Assembly (NCBI GenBank): GCA_963737015.1
Contig: CAVTQZ010000001.1
Coordinates: 248,001-312,000 of the forward strand
DNA length: 64,000 nt
From: CAVTQZ01 sp963737015
GTDB taxonomy: Bacteria; Actinomycetota; Acidimicrobiia; Acidimicrobiales; UBA8190
Direction: 5' to 3'
Shown: positions 35,787 to 44,450 of the stretch, piece by piece
How positions within the stretch are numbered: position 1 is the stretch's first letter
Layout of the letters: every line of letters starts with the position of its first letter
Notes under the pieces: model-generated
The model's input: only the letters and a program-made list of their open reading frames with translations
What the model was told of the DNA's origin: nothing
Database searches by the model: none
Made by a program: the position numbers and the translations under genes

Positions 35787-38375
35787 ATGAGGCGTCGGAT
35801 TCGTGCTGTGGGCAGTTCGGTCCCGCTCTTCGTGTGGTATCGCTTCAGGTCCACCCTGCGCCAGCGAAGAGGTAGCTACCTCACGGTGGCTCTGCTCGTA
35901 GGGTTGGTCGGCGGACTCGCCATGGGATCGGTGGCCGCGGGTCGACGCACCCAATCGACCTTCCCGTCATACCTCGAGGCCTCGCATTCCTCCGACCTGC
36001 AGTTCCAGGCCTACCTGAGCGGTGGCTCACCCCAGGCGAACGTGTACTCTCCGACGTTCGCCGACGAGATCGCGCACCTGCCCCACGTCCGAAGCGTCGC
36101 CGCGGCGGGCCAGGTGTTCGGCCTCCCCTATGGCCCGAGCGGTAAGCTTTCCTGCCGGCAGCTCTCGCCAACAGCGAGGTCAACGAGCTCGCACCGGTAA
36201 ACGGCCTCTACTACTCCGTGGACAAGATGACTCGCAGACCGGGGGCAGGGTGCCCGAGCCCGGCAGCGCGAACCAGTTCGCCGTGACGTCACAGACGCTC
36301 GAGTTGATGCACTGGCACGTCGGTCAGGTGGTCACCTTCGGTTTCGACACGCTCGCAGAGGTGGCGGCCTCCGGGACAGGCTTGCCGTCGGGCCGCCCGT
36401 GCTGCGGATCCGGGAGACGCCTCGTCGGGGTCGTCGCGCTCGACACCGCGGTGGTCCACGACGAGGTGGACGCCTACCCGACCTTCGCGATCTTCACGCC
36501 GGCTTTGGCTCAGCGTCTGATCAGGGACGGAGCGGTCGCTTACCCGACCTATTCGATTCGACTCGACCAGGGCGAAAGCGACGTGAGCGCAGTCGAAAAG
36601 GAGCTGATCGGCCTTCTGCCGTCGGGCACCCCTTACAACTTCCACGTCACCTCGGTTGCCGAGGGCCAGGTGGAACGGGCAACCAAGCCTGAATCGATCG
36701 CGCTCGGTGTCTTCGGGCTGATCGCTGCGCTCGCTGCGCTTCTAATCGCGAGCCAAGCCATCAGCCGCGGAATCCGAACGAACCGTCAGGAAATCCAGGT
36801 CCTGCGGGCCCTCGGCGCCGGACCTTCGATGCTCTCTGCGGATTCACTGACAGGGATCCTCGGGTCGGTCCTCGTCGGATCATTGCTCGCTGCGGTGGTG
36901 TGTATCGCGATCTCTCCGTTGTCCCCGCTGGGAGTCGTCCGCGAGCTCGATCCTTCACCGGGTTTCAACTTCGACTGGACGGTGCTTGGAGCGGGGTTCG
37001 GGATCTTCTTCGTGTTTCTCACGGGCGCCGCAATCGGCCTCACGTTCATGGCACTGCGGCGCGGCACAGCTCGTGAAGAGCGTGACACCCGCAGAGGAGT
37101 ACTCGCGTATCGTCAGCGGGGCTGCACGAATCGGGCTACCGCCTGCGTCGATCGCGGGCATCCGCTTCGCCGTCGAGCGTGGCAGAGGCCAAGACGCAGT
37201 GCCGGTCGGATCCGCGTTGCTCGGCGCGGTGCTGGCGGTGGCAGTGGTGGTTACCACGCTCACCTTCGGCAACGGGCTCAGCAACCTCGTGTCCCATCCC
37301 GCTCTCTACGGATGGAACTGGAGCTATGCGATCCAGTCTGCGGGAAACGGTGGTGCCGTGCCGCCGGCTGGGACCCGACTCCTCGAGCGGGACAAGTACG
37401 TTTCCAGCTGGAGCGGTTTCAACTTCGCCGATGCACAGATCGACGGGCAGACCGTGCCGATCCTGATCGAGAAGCCGAACGCCTCGATCACAGCACCGAT
37501 CCTCTAGGGGCACGAGCTCGAGGCGAACGGCCAGATAGTCCTGGGCGGAACCACTCTCGCGCAGTTGCACAAGCACGTCGGTAACACGGTCGTCGCCAGC
37601 TACGGTACCCCGAAGGACTACCCGATATACGTTCCGCCGACTCAGTTGCGCATCGTCGGCACCGCGACGATGCCCGCTATCGGAAACCCAGGGACCCTCC
37701 ATGTGTCGATGGGCGAGGGAGCAATCATCCCCAAAAGCGTCGAGCCCCCGCGATGCAGCAGGCCCTGACGAGCCCGGATCCCAACCTGAACGGATATGAC
37801 ATAGTCACGGTGCGGTTGAGAAGCGGAGTCGACCAGGCGGCTGCTCTCACGTCTTTGAAACGGATCGCCGCTACTACTTCGAGCATCGTCGGATTCAGAT
37901 CCGAACTCCGGAGGAGGTACGTTCACGGTCTTGCCGGTCCAGCAGCCCGCCGAGATCGTCAACTACAAGACCATGGGGGCCACACCCGCCATCCTCGCCT
38001 CTGGGCCTTGCCGCGAGCGCGATCGTGGCATTGGCCCTCACCCTTGTCGCCTCGGTGCGCAAACGGCGGAGAGACCTTGCGCTGCTCAAGACCCTCGGCT
38101 TCGTTCAGCGTCAAGTCGCCTCTGTCGTGTCGTGGCAGGCATCGGTGGCGGCTCTCGTCGGGGTCGTCGTGGGTGTGCCCCTCGGAATCATCTTCGGACG
38201 AGTTTTGTGGAGCGCTTTTGCACACGAGATCTATGCCGTTCCGAGGCCGACCGTTCCCGTTTTGCAGGTCTTCCTCGCGGCAATCGGCGCCATGGTCCTC
38301 GCAAACATCGTCGCCTATTTGCCGGGACGAATTGCCGCGAGGACGCCGACCGCTGCCTTGTTGCGTACTGAATAA
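35787..38375 (+). pseudogene. FtsX-like ABC transporter permease, heavily frameshifted pseudogene
   Basis: Intended protein of about 860 residues with permease features: N-terminal basic RSTLRQRRGSYLTVALLVGLVGGLAMG, long extracytoplasmic domains, internal FtsX-type helices (LGVFGLIAALAALLIASQAIS; VLGAGFGIFFVFLTGAAIGLTF) and C-terminal RRRDLALLKTLGFVQRQVASVVSWQAS ... GVVVGVPLGIIFGRVLW. Frame changes are needed near 36145, 36235, 37070, 37735, 37915 and 38005, and an in-frame TAG stands at 37505-37507 (reading resumes in the same frame as GHELEANGQIVLGG). So many lesions point to real decay, unlike the single shifts elsewhere. No ATPase partner gene is adjacent. Start ATG 35787 follows GGGGG. 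Confidence 0.8.
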
Positions 38376-38446
38376 CCGAGACACGCACCGTCTGCGGCCC
38401 TCGGTGACCCCCCTGGCTGGCGCCCCTTGACGCCGTTCACCGCAGA

Positions 38447-39607
38447 TTGCTTTCGGTTAGCGTGCCGGAGGTGCGTGTGGTCGTGCTCGGAGCGGGATTC
38501 GGTGGTTTGGAGCTTACGACCAGACTTTGCGAAGAGCTCGGTGCTGACGTGGACATCGTCCTCATCGACAAAAGCGACCACTTCGTTTTCGGGTTCTCCA
38601 AGTTAGACGTGATGTTCGGTCGGGCAGAGACCGAACACGTTCGTCACTCTTATCGAAATTGCATCAAGCCGGGCGTTCGGTTCGTGCAGGCCACAGTCGG
38701 ATCGATCGATGCCAAGAACAAGCGAGTCGAGACGGATGCGGGCTCGTTCGACGCGGACATTCTCGTGGTTGCACTCGGCGCAGATCTACATCCCGAGCTG
38801 ACACCGGGACTCTCGGACGGTGGTTACGACTTCTACACCGAGACCAATGCGTTCGCCCTGCGCGACGTATTGGCGGATTTCGAGGGCGGGCGTGTTGTTG
38901 TAGCCGTGACGTCGACACCGTTCAAATGTCCGCCTGCGCCGAGTGAGACGGCTCTTCTCATGCACGACTTCCTCACGGCCCGCGGGCTTCGCCAAGGGTC
39001 ACAGATCTCGCTGGTCATGCCCCTACCCGTCCCGATCCCACCCTCTCCAGACGCCTCAAAAGCATTGCTCGCTGCATTCTCCGAGCGCGGGATCGACTGG
39101 TACCCGAACCTGACCATTCACGGCTTGGACGCCGAACGTCAGGTGGCTCGATTGAGCGACGGTGGAGAAATGCCTTATGACCTGTGCCTCGCAGTACCGA
39201 CTCACAGGGCGCCAAAAGTCGTCGAGCAATCGGGCATGACGCTTGACGGCTGGATCCCGGTCGATCCCACGACACTCGAGACGCAGTTCCCGGGTGTCTA
39301 CGCCGTTGGCGACGTCGCCAGTGTCGGAACACCCAAAGCCGGGGTGTTTGCAGAGGGTCAGGCCGCCGTGGTGGCGGGGCGGATCGCCGCTGTCGTGCGG
39401 GGCACAAGGGAAGTGTCCCAGTACGACGGGCGTGGCGTTTGTTATTTGGAGTTCGGCCAGAACCAAGTGGCCAAAGTAGAAGTCACGTTCCTGAGCGGAC
39501 AAGCACCACGAGGCGCACTAGAGGGGCCCTCGGCGGCCATCGCGGCAGACAAGACCACGTTCGGTTCGACACGGATCTCGCGTTGGTTCGGCCGGACTTG
39601 GCCATGA
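38447..39607 (+). CDS. FAD-dependent pyridine nucleotide-disulfide oxidoreductase family (SQR/NDH-2-like)
   Basis: 386 residues. VRVVVLGAGFGGLELTTRL is the FAD dinucleotide-binding motif, VDIVLIDKSDHFVFGFSKLDV and ADILVVALGADLHPEL are found in sulfide:quinone reductase and NDH-2-like enzymes, VYAVGDVASVGTPKAGVFAEGQAAVVAGRIA is the C-terminal FAD site. The central segment FKCPPAPSETALLMHDFL has a Cys in the position used by SQR-type enzymes, which makes sulfide or thiol oxidation possible. A TTA codon lies at 38603. Start may be TTG 38447 or GTG 38462. Placed alone downstream of the permease pseudogene. Confidence 0.82.
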   Translation: MLSVSVPEVRVVVLGAGFGGLELTTRLCEELGADVDIVLIDKSDHFVFGFSKLDVMFGRAETEHVRHSYRNCIKPGVRFVQATVGSIDAKNKRVETDAGSFDADILVVALGADLHPELTPGLSDGGYDFYTETNAFALRDVLADFEGGRVVVAVTSTPFKCPPAPSETALLMHDFLTARGLRQGSQISLVMPLPVPIPPSPDASKALLAAFSERGIDWYPNLTIHGLDAERQVARLSDGGEMPYDLCLAVPTHRAPKVVEQSGMTLDGWIPVDPTTLETQFPGVYAVGDVASVGTPKAGVFAEGQAAVVAGRIAAVVRGTREVSQYDGRGVCYLEFGQNQVAKVEVTFLSGQAPRGALEGPSAAIAADKTTFGSTRISRWFGRTWP

Positions 39608-39674
39608 CCATCGGGGCGGCGAACAGGAAAGGCGCACGGCGGTGATGCATGCAGTCGCCCGCCGAGTCACGACG

Positions 39675-39910
39675 TCAAGCGTTCAGGAGTTCGTCGAAGG
39701 CGTAGCGGTCGGTCGGATTGTCCCAGAACTCGATGATCTTGCCGTCTCGGACATGAAAGACATGAACATCTGTGCCCGACGGGCTCAACTTCTTGCACAC
39801 GATAGAACGCCGGTCGGATACGGGACACGGCCACGTGGGCAGGCGGGCCCGAGATCGAGCCCTGAATGGATGAACCTGGCTAGCCCGGGTGCCTCTCGCG
39901 AGGTCTGAGA
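39675..39910 (-). pseudogene. Remnant of SnoaL-like / nuclear-transport-factor-2 fold gene
   Basis: Reverse strand reads DVHVFHVRDGKIIEFWDNP then TDRYAFDELLNA and a stop at 39675-39677. This is the characteristic last strand and C terminus of SnoaL-like polyketide cyclase family proteins (VHVFxVRDGKIxEFWD). Upstream the frame loses similarity within about 40 codons, and another frame (PAHVAVSRIRPAFYR) looks like an earlier part, so the gene is truncated or frameshifted. No plausible start was found. Confidence 0.5.
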
Positions 39911-39917
39911 ATCTGGC

Positions 39918-40295
39918 TCAGATCGCCGGCGAGAGCACTGGTTGGAAACGCTTCTTCAGGTTCTCCTGAGACCAGTTCCGTTCCACACCAGCGCGTCGGC
40001 CTGAAGCACGTTCGATGGCCACACAATCTGGCTGCGGGGCCTCACCAGGCCGTGGCTGCGCGTTCTGGACCTCGACGGGATCGAAGAAGACTGCTCCGGA
40101 TTGGATCCTCTCGAGAAGGGAATCAAAACCTGAGTACGCCGACTTGATGACACCGCCAACCTCACCGAAGAGCTCCGAGGCGATACGCATAGACACAGCG
40201 GGTATGCCGACTGCGGTCGACAGCACACTGTGATCGCATCGCGATGCGGATGTTCCAATCATCGCTTTGAGCTCCTCTCTCCCGCTTCTGGTCAT
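39918..40295 (-). CDS. Short open frame of uncertain status, possible polysaccharide pyruvyl transferase fragment
   Basis: 125-residue frame. One segment, MIGTSASRCDHSVLSTAVGIPAVSMRIASELFG, vaguely resembles the C-terminal motif of polysaccharide pyruvyl transferases (RxHxxxxAxxxGxPxVxI), with the rest unlike any family I recognise. If so, it is a fragment, since such enzymes have about 350 residues. It lies in an 835-base stretch (39608-40443) that otherwise has only gene remnants, so it may be non-functional. Confidence 0.3.
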   Translation of the reverse strand: MTRSGREELKAMIGTSASRCDHSVLSTAVGIPAVSMRIASELFGEVGGVIKSAYSGFDSLLERIQSGAVFFDPVEVQNAQPRPGEAPQPDCVAIERASGRRAGVERNWSQENLKKRFQPVLSPAI

Positions 40296-40443
40296 TCAGC
40301 CATTTCGCATCGCCCAAGAGGCCAACGGTAGTTGTCGAACAACCCGGCGAGGGGGATATCGAGGTGGTGTGAGGCTGGGCATTTTTTTGCAACCACCGGA
40401 GCCGCCCGTGACTGCAACCGGTACTGATGGTAATAAGAGCACT

Positions 40444-41292
40444 ATGTCCACGACGACCAATGGTGCGGTGTCGTTGTATTACGAGGTGTTCGGCCTCGAT
40501 GACAATCCCGTCTTGTTGTTGGTCAACGGCCTCGGCAGCCAGTGCATCAATTTCAAGGTCGAACTCTGCGAGAAGTTCGTACAGAGCGGCTTCCGGGTTG
40601 TCCGCTTCGACAACCGAGACGTCGGTTTGTCCAGCCACTTGAAGGGTGGCCCCAAGTACGCCGTGGATGACATGGCCACCGACGCGTTCGCGGTGCTGGA
40701 CGCGGTCGGTGCCGAAAAAGCCCACGTCGCGGGCTGGTCGATGGGCGGCATGATCGTTCAAGCCATGGCGTTGCAACAGCCGGGACGGATCCTCTCTATG
40801 ACATCGGTGATGTCGGCACCCGGGCCGATTCCCGGAGGGCTGGCTCCCGACGTGATGGCAATCTTCACCGCTCCGCCGGCGACGAATCGCGACGAAGCCG
40901 CCCAGCGCCATCTCGAAGGGCTGCGCGCTTGGGGTAGCCCGGCGTGCTTCGAAATCGAGCGGATCACCGCCGACGCGTATGCGGCGTTCGACCGCTGCTG
41001 GGACCCGGAGGGCCGAGCCCGTCAGGCCATGGCAGTCGGCTCGTCCCCCTCACGCGAGACCGCACTGAAGTCGCTCAAAGTCCCGACGCTCGTGATACAC
41101 GGCGATGCCGACCGGTTGATACCGCCGGACGCCGGACGGGCGACCGCCTCCGCGATTCCCGGGGCTCGGCTCGAGATCGTCGAAGGGATGGGACACGACT
41201 ATCCGCCGCAATACTGGAATCAGCTCGTGGAGCTGATCACCACGCACGCGAGGGCTTCGTCCCCCGGCAGCTCGTCCCCGTCAGATGGCTGA
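40444..41292 (+). CDS. Alpha/beta hydrolase (lipase/esterase-like)
   Basis: About 282 residues. NPVLLLVNGLGSQCINFKVELCEKF (oxyanion region NGLGS), FRVVRFDNRDVGLSSHL, HVAGWSMGGMIVQAMAL (nucleophile Ser in GWSMGG), then VPTLVIHGDADRLIPPDAGRAT (acid Asp) and MGHDYPPQYW (His in GHD). Pattern is that of the TesB-like/3-oxoadipate enol-lactonase related carboxylesterases. ATG 40444 gives MSTTTNGAVSLYYEVFG, the normal family N terminus; frame is open further upstream but not similar to anything. Convergent with the DUF6629 gene. Confidence 0.85.
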   Translation: MSTTTNGAVSLYYEVFGLDDNPVLLLVNGLGSQCINFKVELCEKFVQSGFRVVRFDNRDVGLSSHLKGGPKYAVDDMATDAFAVLDAVGAEKAHVAGWSMGGMIVQAMALQQPGRILSMTSVMSAPGPIPGGLAPDVMAIFTAPPATNRDEAAQRHLEGLRAWGSPACFEIERITADAYAAFDRCWDPEGRARQAMAVGSSPSRETALKSLKVPTLVIHGDADRLIPPDAGRATASAIPGARLEIVEGMGHDYPPQYWNQLVELITTHARASSPGSSSPSDG

Positions 41293-41302
41293 CGCTCCAT
41301 CA

Positions 41303-41974
41303 CTACGGGCGCGAAGCGCTGAGAAGGTGACGTTCCGACGACGGACCTGAAAAGCGCATGTGCAGTGCGATGACACCGCTCGTGACAGCCGCCCATGCGC
41401 ACCAGATCGATGCAAATCCGTCGATGGTCAGCTTTGCGATGATGATCACAGCGATGACATTCACAAAGCCGAAAATCGCGATATTTCGGAAGCCCGAGAA
41501 CAATAGAGCTCCGCATACGGCCGCCACATAAAGAGTGACGATGAGGAGGCCGTCACTTACCCGCACCGCGTACGACAGATGATATGGGTGGACGGTTGCC
41601 CCGATGGGGCCCCGGACCATCGCGATAAGCAGGGTCACGCCGACAGCCGTGCCGATCGCGACGAAAGGGGCCATTGCCCACCGGCGTCGTCTCGTCGGCT
41701 CGAGTATCAGCACCGCAGACGGCACGAGGACCGGTAGAACGACAAGTGCGATCAAGAGGTAGATCCACAGAGCGACCGTTCCGACGAGTGCATCAAGATG
41801 GCCCTGTTTGCTCCACCAGACGAGCGATTCGTCCAGCTGGTGAGCCCCGAGAATGAGCGGCACCGTAGCGACGGCCAAGTGGTCGCGGCGATGGTCGACA
41901 TGCCGTAGGGCATCTACGCCGATCGCGCCTATGACAACACCACCGACGAGGTCGGCTTGGGGTGAGAAGCACAT
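41303..41974 (-). CDS. DUF6629-type integral membrane protein
   Basis: 223 residues with about seven hydrophobic segments. MCFSPQADLVGGVVIGAIGVDALRHV is the typical DUF6629 N terminus (MCFS-x-A/Q). Following PLILGAHQLDESLVWWSKQGH contains the conserved Glu/Trp patch of these proteins. Others: LPVLVPSAVLILEPTRRRRWAM and the C-terminal ASIWCAWAAVTSGVIALHM. Function not known. Starts ATG 41974; downstream neighbour on the opposite strand is a hydrolase with convergent stops 10 bases apart. Confidence 0.78.
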   Translation of the reverse strand: MCFSPQADLVGGVVIGAIGVDALRHVDHRRDHLAVATVPLILGAHQLDESLVWWSKQGHLDALVGTVALWIYLLIALVVLPVLVPSAVLILEPTRRRRWAMAPFVAIGTAVGVTLLIAMVRGPIGATVHPYHLSYAVRVSDGLLIVTLYVAAVCGALLFSGFRNIAIFGFVNVIAVIIIAKLTIDGFASIWCAWAAVTSGVIALHMRFSGPSSERHLLSASRP

Positions 41975-42026
41975 ATGGAGAGTCTTAAGCGGACCGGCGG
42001 ACTTTGGGGGACTGACCCGAAAGCTA

Positions 42027-42392
42027 TTAGGCGCTCAGCAATGTCTTTCTGAGGCGATCGAGCCCGCGCATTCTTCGAGCGACCTCCTCCTCGCTGAGAT
42101 CGTCGCGCTGGCGGACGCGTTCGCCCAACGCGTCGAGCCTCGCCATTTCCCGTTGGCGTAAGCCGTCTTGTTCGCCCGATGGACGACGCCGCAAGGCGCG
42201 ATTGAAGGCAGCATTCGCCTCGACGGTTCCGTCAAGGCCGAGTTCGCGAGCTATCGCAGTGAAAGTCCTACCTTCCTCGCGGAATGCAAGCGCTCTCTCG
42301 TCGCGATCTGTGTCCTTGCCGGAGCTGCCTTCAACGTTTTCCGCCGAGTCGCTTCTTGGACGCGGAGCCCCGGCAGCTTTCGGGGGCGTCAC
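42027..42392 (-). CDS. Small HTH-like basic protein, paralog 2 (coupled to cspA)
   Basis: 121 residues. Begins with 30 disordered residues, then DERALAFREEGRTFTAIARELGLDGTVEANAAFNRALRRRP, a helix-turn-helix-like segment (the FTAIARELGL part fits a recognition helix context), then a charged helical tail (REMARLDALGERVRQRDDLSEEEVARRMRGLDRLRKTLL). Its GTG start overlaps the cspA stop by four bases (GTGA), so it is translationally coupled to the cold-shock protein. A clear paralog sits upstream at 42789-43160. Contains a TTA codon at 42159-42161. I do not recognise a named family; a DNA or RNA binding role is inference. Confidence 0.72.
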   Translation of the reverse strand: MTPPKAAGAPRPRSDSAENVEGSSGKDTDRDERALAFREEGRTFTAIARELGLDGTVEANAAFNRALRRRPSGEQDGLRQREMARLDALGERVRQRDDLSEEEVARRMRGLDRLRKTLLSA

Positions 42393-42592
42393 AGCACCCG
42401 AACGCGCTTGGCCTGAAGCCCTTTGGGACCCTGCTCAGAGTCGTATTCGACCTTTTGTCCTTCGATCAGCTCCCGGTACCCCCCACCCTCGATCGAGGAG
42501 AAGTGAGCGAAGACGTCGGCCGTGCCGTCGTCGGGGGTGATGAAACCGAAACCCTTGGTCGCGTTGAACCACTTAACCGTGCCTGCTGCCAT
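42389..42592 (-). CDS. Cold-shock domain protein (CspA family)
   Basis: 67-residue RNA/ssDNA chaperone. GTVKWFNATKGFGFITPDDG contains RNP-1 (KGFGFI) and DVFAHFSSIEGGGYRELIEGQKVEYDSEQGPKG contains RNP-2 (DVFAHF). ATG 42592 follows GGCAACAAGCAATGG (a modest Shine-Dalgarno GAGGCAAC further upstream, in a GAAGGAAAGAGG stretch). Leader of about 195 bases between this gene and the upstream HTH paralog is available for the kind of thermo-regulated 5' UTR known in cspA; no clear structure identified. The stop overlaps the next gene's GTG. Confidence 0.95.
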   Translation of the reverse strand: MAAGTVKWFNATKGFGFITPDDGTADVFAHFSSIEGGGYRELIEGQKVEYDSEQGPKGLQAKRVRVL

Positions 42593-42788
42593 TGCTTGTT
42601 GCCTCTTTCCTTCACGCTTAACGATTTTGCAGGAAACCTAGAGGAAACCAGCAACAACACACAACCAGCATGACGAAGCTGTGAGCTCTTTACAGGCTAC
42701 CAGATCGATAGTCGAAGGCCACCCTCAAAAACACGAGACCCCGCCATCTGGAGAGGCCCGGGCACGGGCATTGCATTGCGGCCTCGCA
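42593..42788 (-). promoter_or_regulatory. Upstream/leader region of cspA
   Basis: About 196 bases without a gene, AT-richer than the surroundings. Read on the minus strand it ends in GAAGGAAAGAGGCAACAAGCA before the ATG. It probably carries the promoter and 5' leader of the cspA pair. No hairpin was assigned. Confidence 0.4.
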
Positions 42789-43160
42789 CTACAGGATCGC
42801 CCGACGCAGAGCCTCCAAAGCCTCTAAGTGGCGTTCCATCTTGACCGGCTGTTCGGCATCGCGACTCCGGATGCGCACCTCGAGCTGATCGAGGCGCTCC
42901 CCCTCTCGCTTGGTGAAAGCCTCTCGTTCTTCCAGCGGCTTATTGCGGATCACCCTTATGAATGCTGCGTGGGCGTCGACGGCACGCTTCATCCCGAGTG
43001 TGCGCGCTACCGCCGAGTACGAATGTCCACTTTCACGTAGCGCGACCACCTCATCGTCGAGGTTCGCCCGTGTTCGAGGAGAGCGCGACCGGGGTCCCCT
43101 TTCCCCGCGGTCTCGTTCGAAGCTCTGGTGGTCTCGCGGGCGGTTGCCCCTAGAGGTCAT
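42789..43160 (-). CDS. Small HTH-like basic protein, paralog 1
   Basis: 123 residues, related along its full length to the protein at 42027-42392: LDDEVVALRESGHSYSAVARTLGMKRAVDAHAAFIRVIRNKP matches DERALAFREEGRTFTAIARELGLDGTVEANAAFNRALRRRP, and both end in a Leu/Arg/Glu helical tail with a double basic Leu motif. N terminus (MTSRGNRPRDHQSFERDRGERGPRSRSPRTRA) is very Arg/Asp/Gly rich and may bind RNA. Contains a TTA codon at 42825-42827. Precedes cspA on the same strand. Not recognised as a named family. Confidence 0.7.
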   Translation of the reverse strand: MTSRGNRPRDHQSFERDRGERGPRSRSPRTRANLDDEVVALRESGHSYSAVARTLGMKRAVDAHAAFIRVIRNKPLEEREAFTKREGERLDQLEVRIRSRDAEQPVKMERHLEALEALRRAIL

Positions 43161-43441
43161 TGGTGACCGAAATCATGAATTTGTCCTCTCCCGAAGCGTG
43201 TCGAACGTGCCGCGGTCCTCAGCGACCCAGTCGGCATAAGTGGGGACCGAGAGGATCCACAACCAGTATATCGAGGCAATTTAGTGCGAGAGCTCGTCTC
43301 GATATGTGTAATCGGCCCAATTCAACTTCAAAACGGGGTAGCGTTTGAGGTGGCCACGTATATGTGGCCGGTGCCAGGGACCTTTCAGACCTCCCGTCAA
43401 GTTGTCGATAGATCTGGGCGCTCAGTGCGAAAGGAACCCGA
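43161..43441. promoter_or_regulatory. Divergent intergenic region before HTH paralog and desaturase
   Basis: About 280 bases without a gene between the divergent starts at 43160 and 43442. It is AT-richer than average (for example 43261-43330) and contains a perfect inverted repeat listed separately. Confidence 0.4.
43352..43369. promoter_or_regulatory. Inverted repeat, possible operator
   Basis: GGCCAC-GTATAT-GTGGCC: 6-bp perfect arms with a 6-base spacer, 72 bases upstream of the desaturase start. Size fits a dimeric regulator site; none is proven. Confidence 0.45.
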
Positions 43442-44377
43442 ATGACCACACTCGCTCTTCCCGATTCTGCTTCTCCCGCGCTTCGCGAGACCAACGCTCG
43501 CGCGTCTCTACGGCAGATCCTCGTCACGAGCCTCCTGACGGTCGGTCCGGCGATCGGGTTGGTGGTCGTTCTCACTTTGATGTGGGGTCACGCGGTGCAC
43601 GTGATGGACCTCGTGATGGCCGGAGGTTTTTACGTGGTTACCGGCTTTGGGGTGACAGTCGGTTTTCACCGTATGCTCACGCACCGAAGTTTCCGTGCAA
43701 CCCGCGCTCTCAAGATAGTCCTGGCCGTTGCTGGATCGATGGCGATCGAGGGTTCCGCAACGGCGTGGGTAGCCAATCATCGTCGGCATCACATGTTCAG
43801 CGATCAGGGACTCGATCCCCATTCTCCACATAGGTTCGATGGGCGCCCCTTGGGAGTCATAAGAGGCTTTCTCTGGGCGCACATAGGTTGGTTGTTTCTT
43901 GCTGACGCCACGTCGACTGGTCGCTTCGCGCCTGACCTCGTAGATGACACCGACATGCGAAGGATCAGCATGCTCTTTCCGGTGCTTGCCGTTGTCTCCT
44001 TTCTCTTGCCATTGGCGCTGGGATGGGCGCTCACGAGGACGCTTTCAGGAGCCCTTGCCGCTTTTGTTTGGGCGGGACTCGTTCGTATCATCGCGCTTCA
44101 ACATGCCACCTGGAGTGTGAACTCGATCTGCCATCTCTTTGGCAAGAGACCGTTCAAGACCAAGGACGAGAGCCGGAACTTTGCTCCGCTGGCGGTCCTG
44201 TCCTTTGGCGAGTCGTGGCACAACCTCCACCACGCGTTTCCCGCGGTCGCTCGCCACGGCGCACTGCGTGGCCAGCTCGACCCTTCTGCGTCCCTCATTC
44301 GTCTCTTCGAACGTCTGGGATGGGTGACCAAAGTCCGCTGGCCGACCAGCGCTCAGCTGGCGACCTCTTGCTCTTGA
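43442..44377 (+). CDS. Acyl-CoA/fatty-acid delta-9 desaturase (membrane di-iron)
   Basis: 311 residues. Three His boxes of the SCD-like family: HRMLTHRSF (HxxxxH), NHRRHHMFSDQGLDPHSP (HxxHH plus downstream His), and SWHNLHHAFP (HxxHH). Hydrophobic segments LLTVGPAIGLVVVLTLMWGH, LKIVLAVAGSMAIEG, and FPVLAVVSFLLPLALGW fit the usual four membrane crossings. Introduces a double bond into acyl chains, a common response to cold. ATG 43442 follows GAAAGGAAC. Neighbours include cspA, which supports a cold-adaptation role by inference. Electron donor not identified in the window. Confidence 0.9.
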   Translation: MTTLALPDSASPALRETNARASLRQILVTSLLTVGPAIGLVVVLTLMWGHAVHVMDLVMAGGFYVVTGFGVTVGFHRMLTHRSFRATRALKIVLAVAGSMAIEGSATAWVANHRRHHMFSDQGLDPHSPHRFDGRPLGVIRGFLWAHIGWLFLADATSTGRFAPDLVDDTDMRRISMLFPVLAVVSFLLPLALGWALTRTLSGALAAFVWAGLVRIIALQHATWSVNSICHLFGKRPFKTKDESRNFAPLAVLSFGESWHNLHHAFPAVARHGALRGQLDPSASLIRLFERLGWVTKVRWPTSAQLATSCS

Positions 44378-44450
44378 CCATTTGAGGTCCCGCTGACCGT
44401 TTGAAGGACCGCGTTGCGGGCCGGGGAAAAGCACATCTACCCTGACATCG

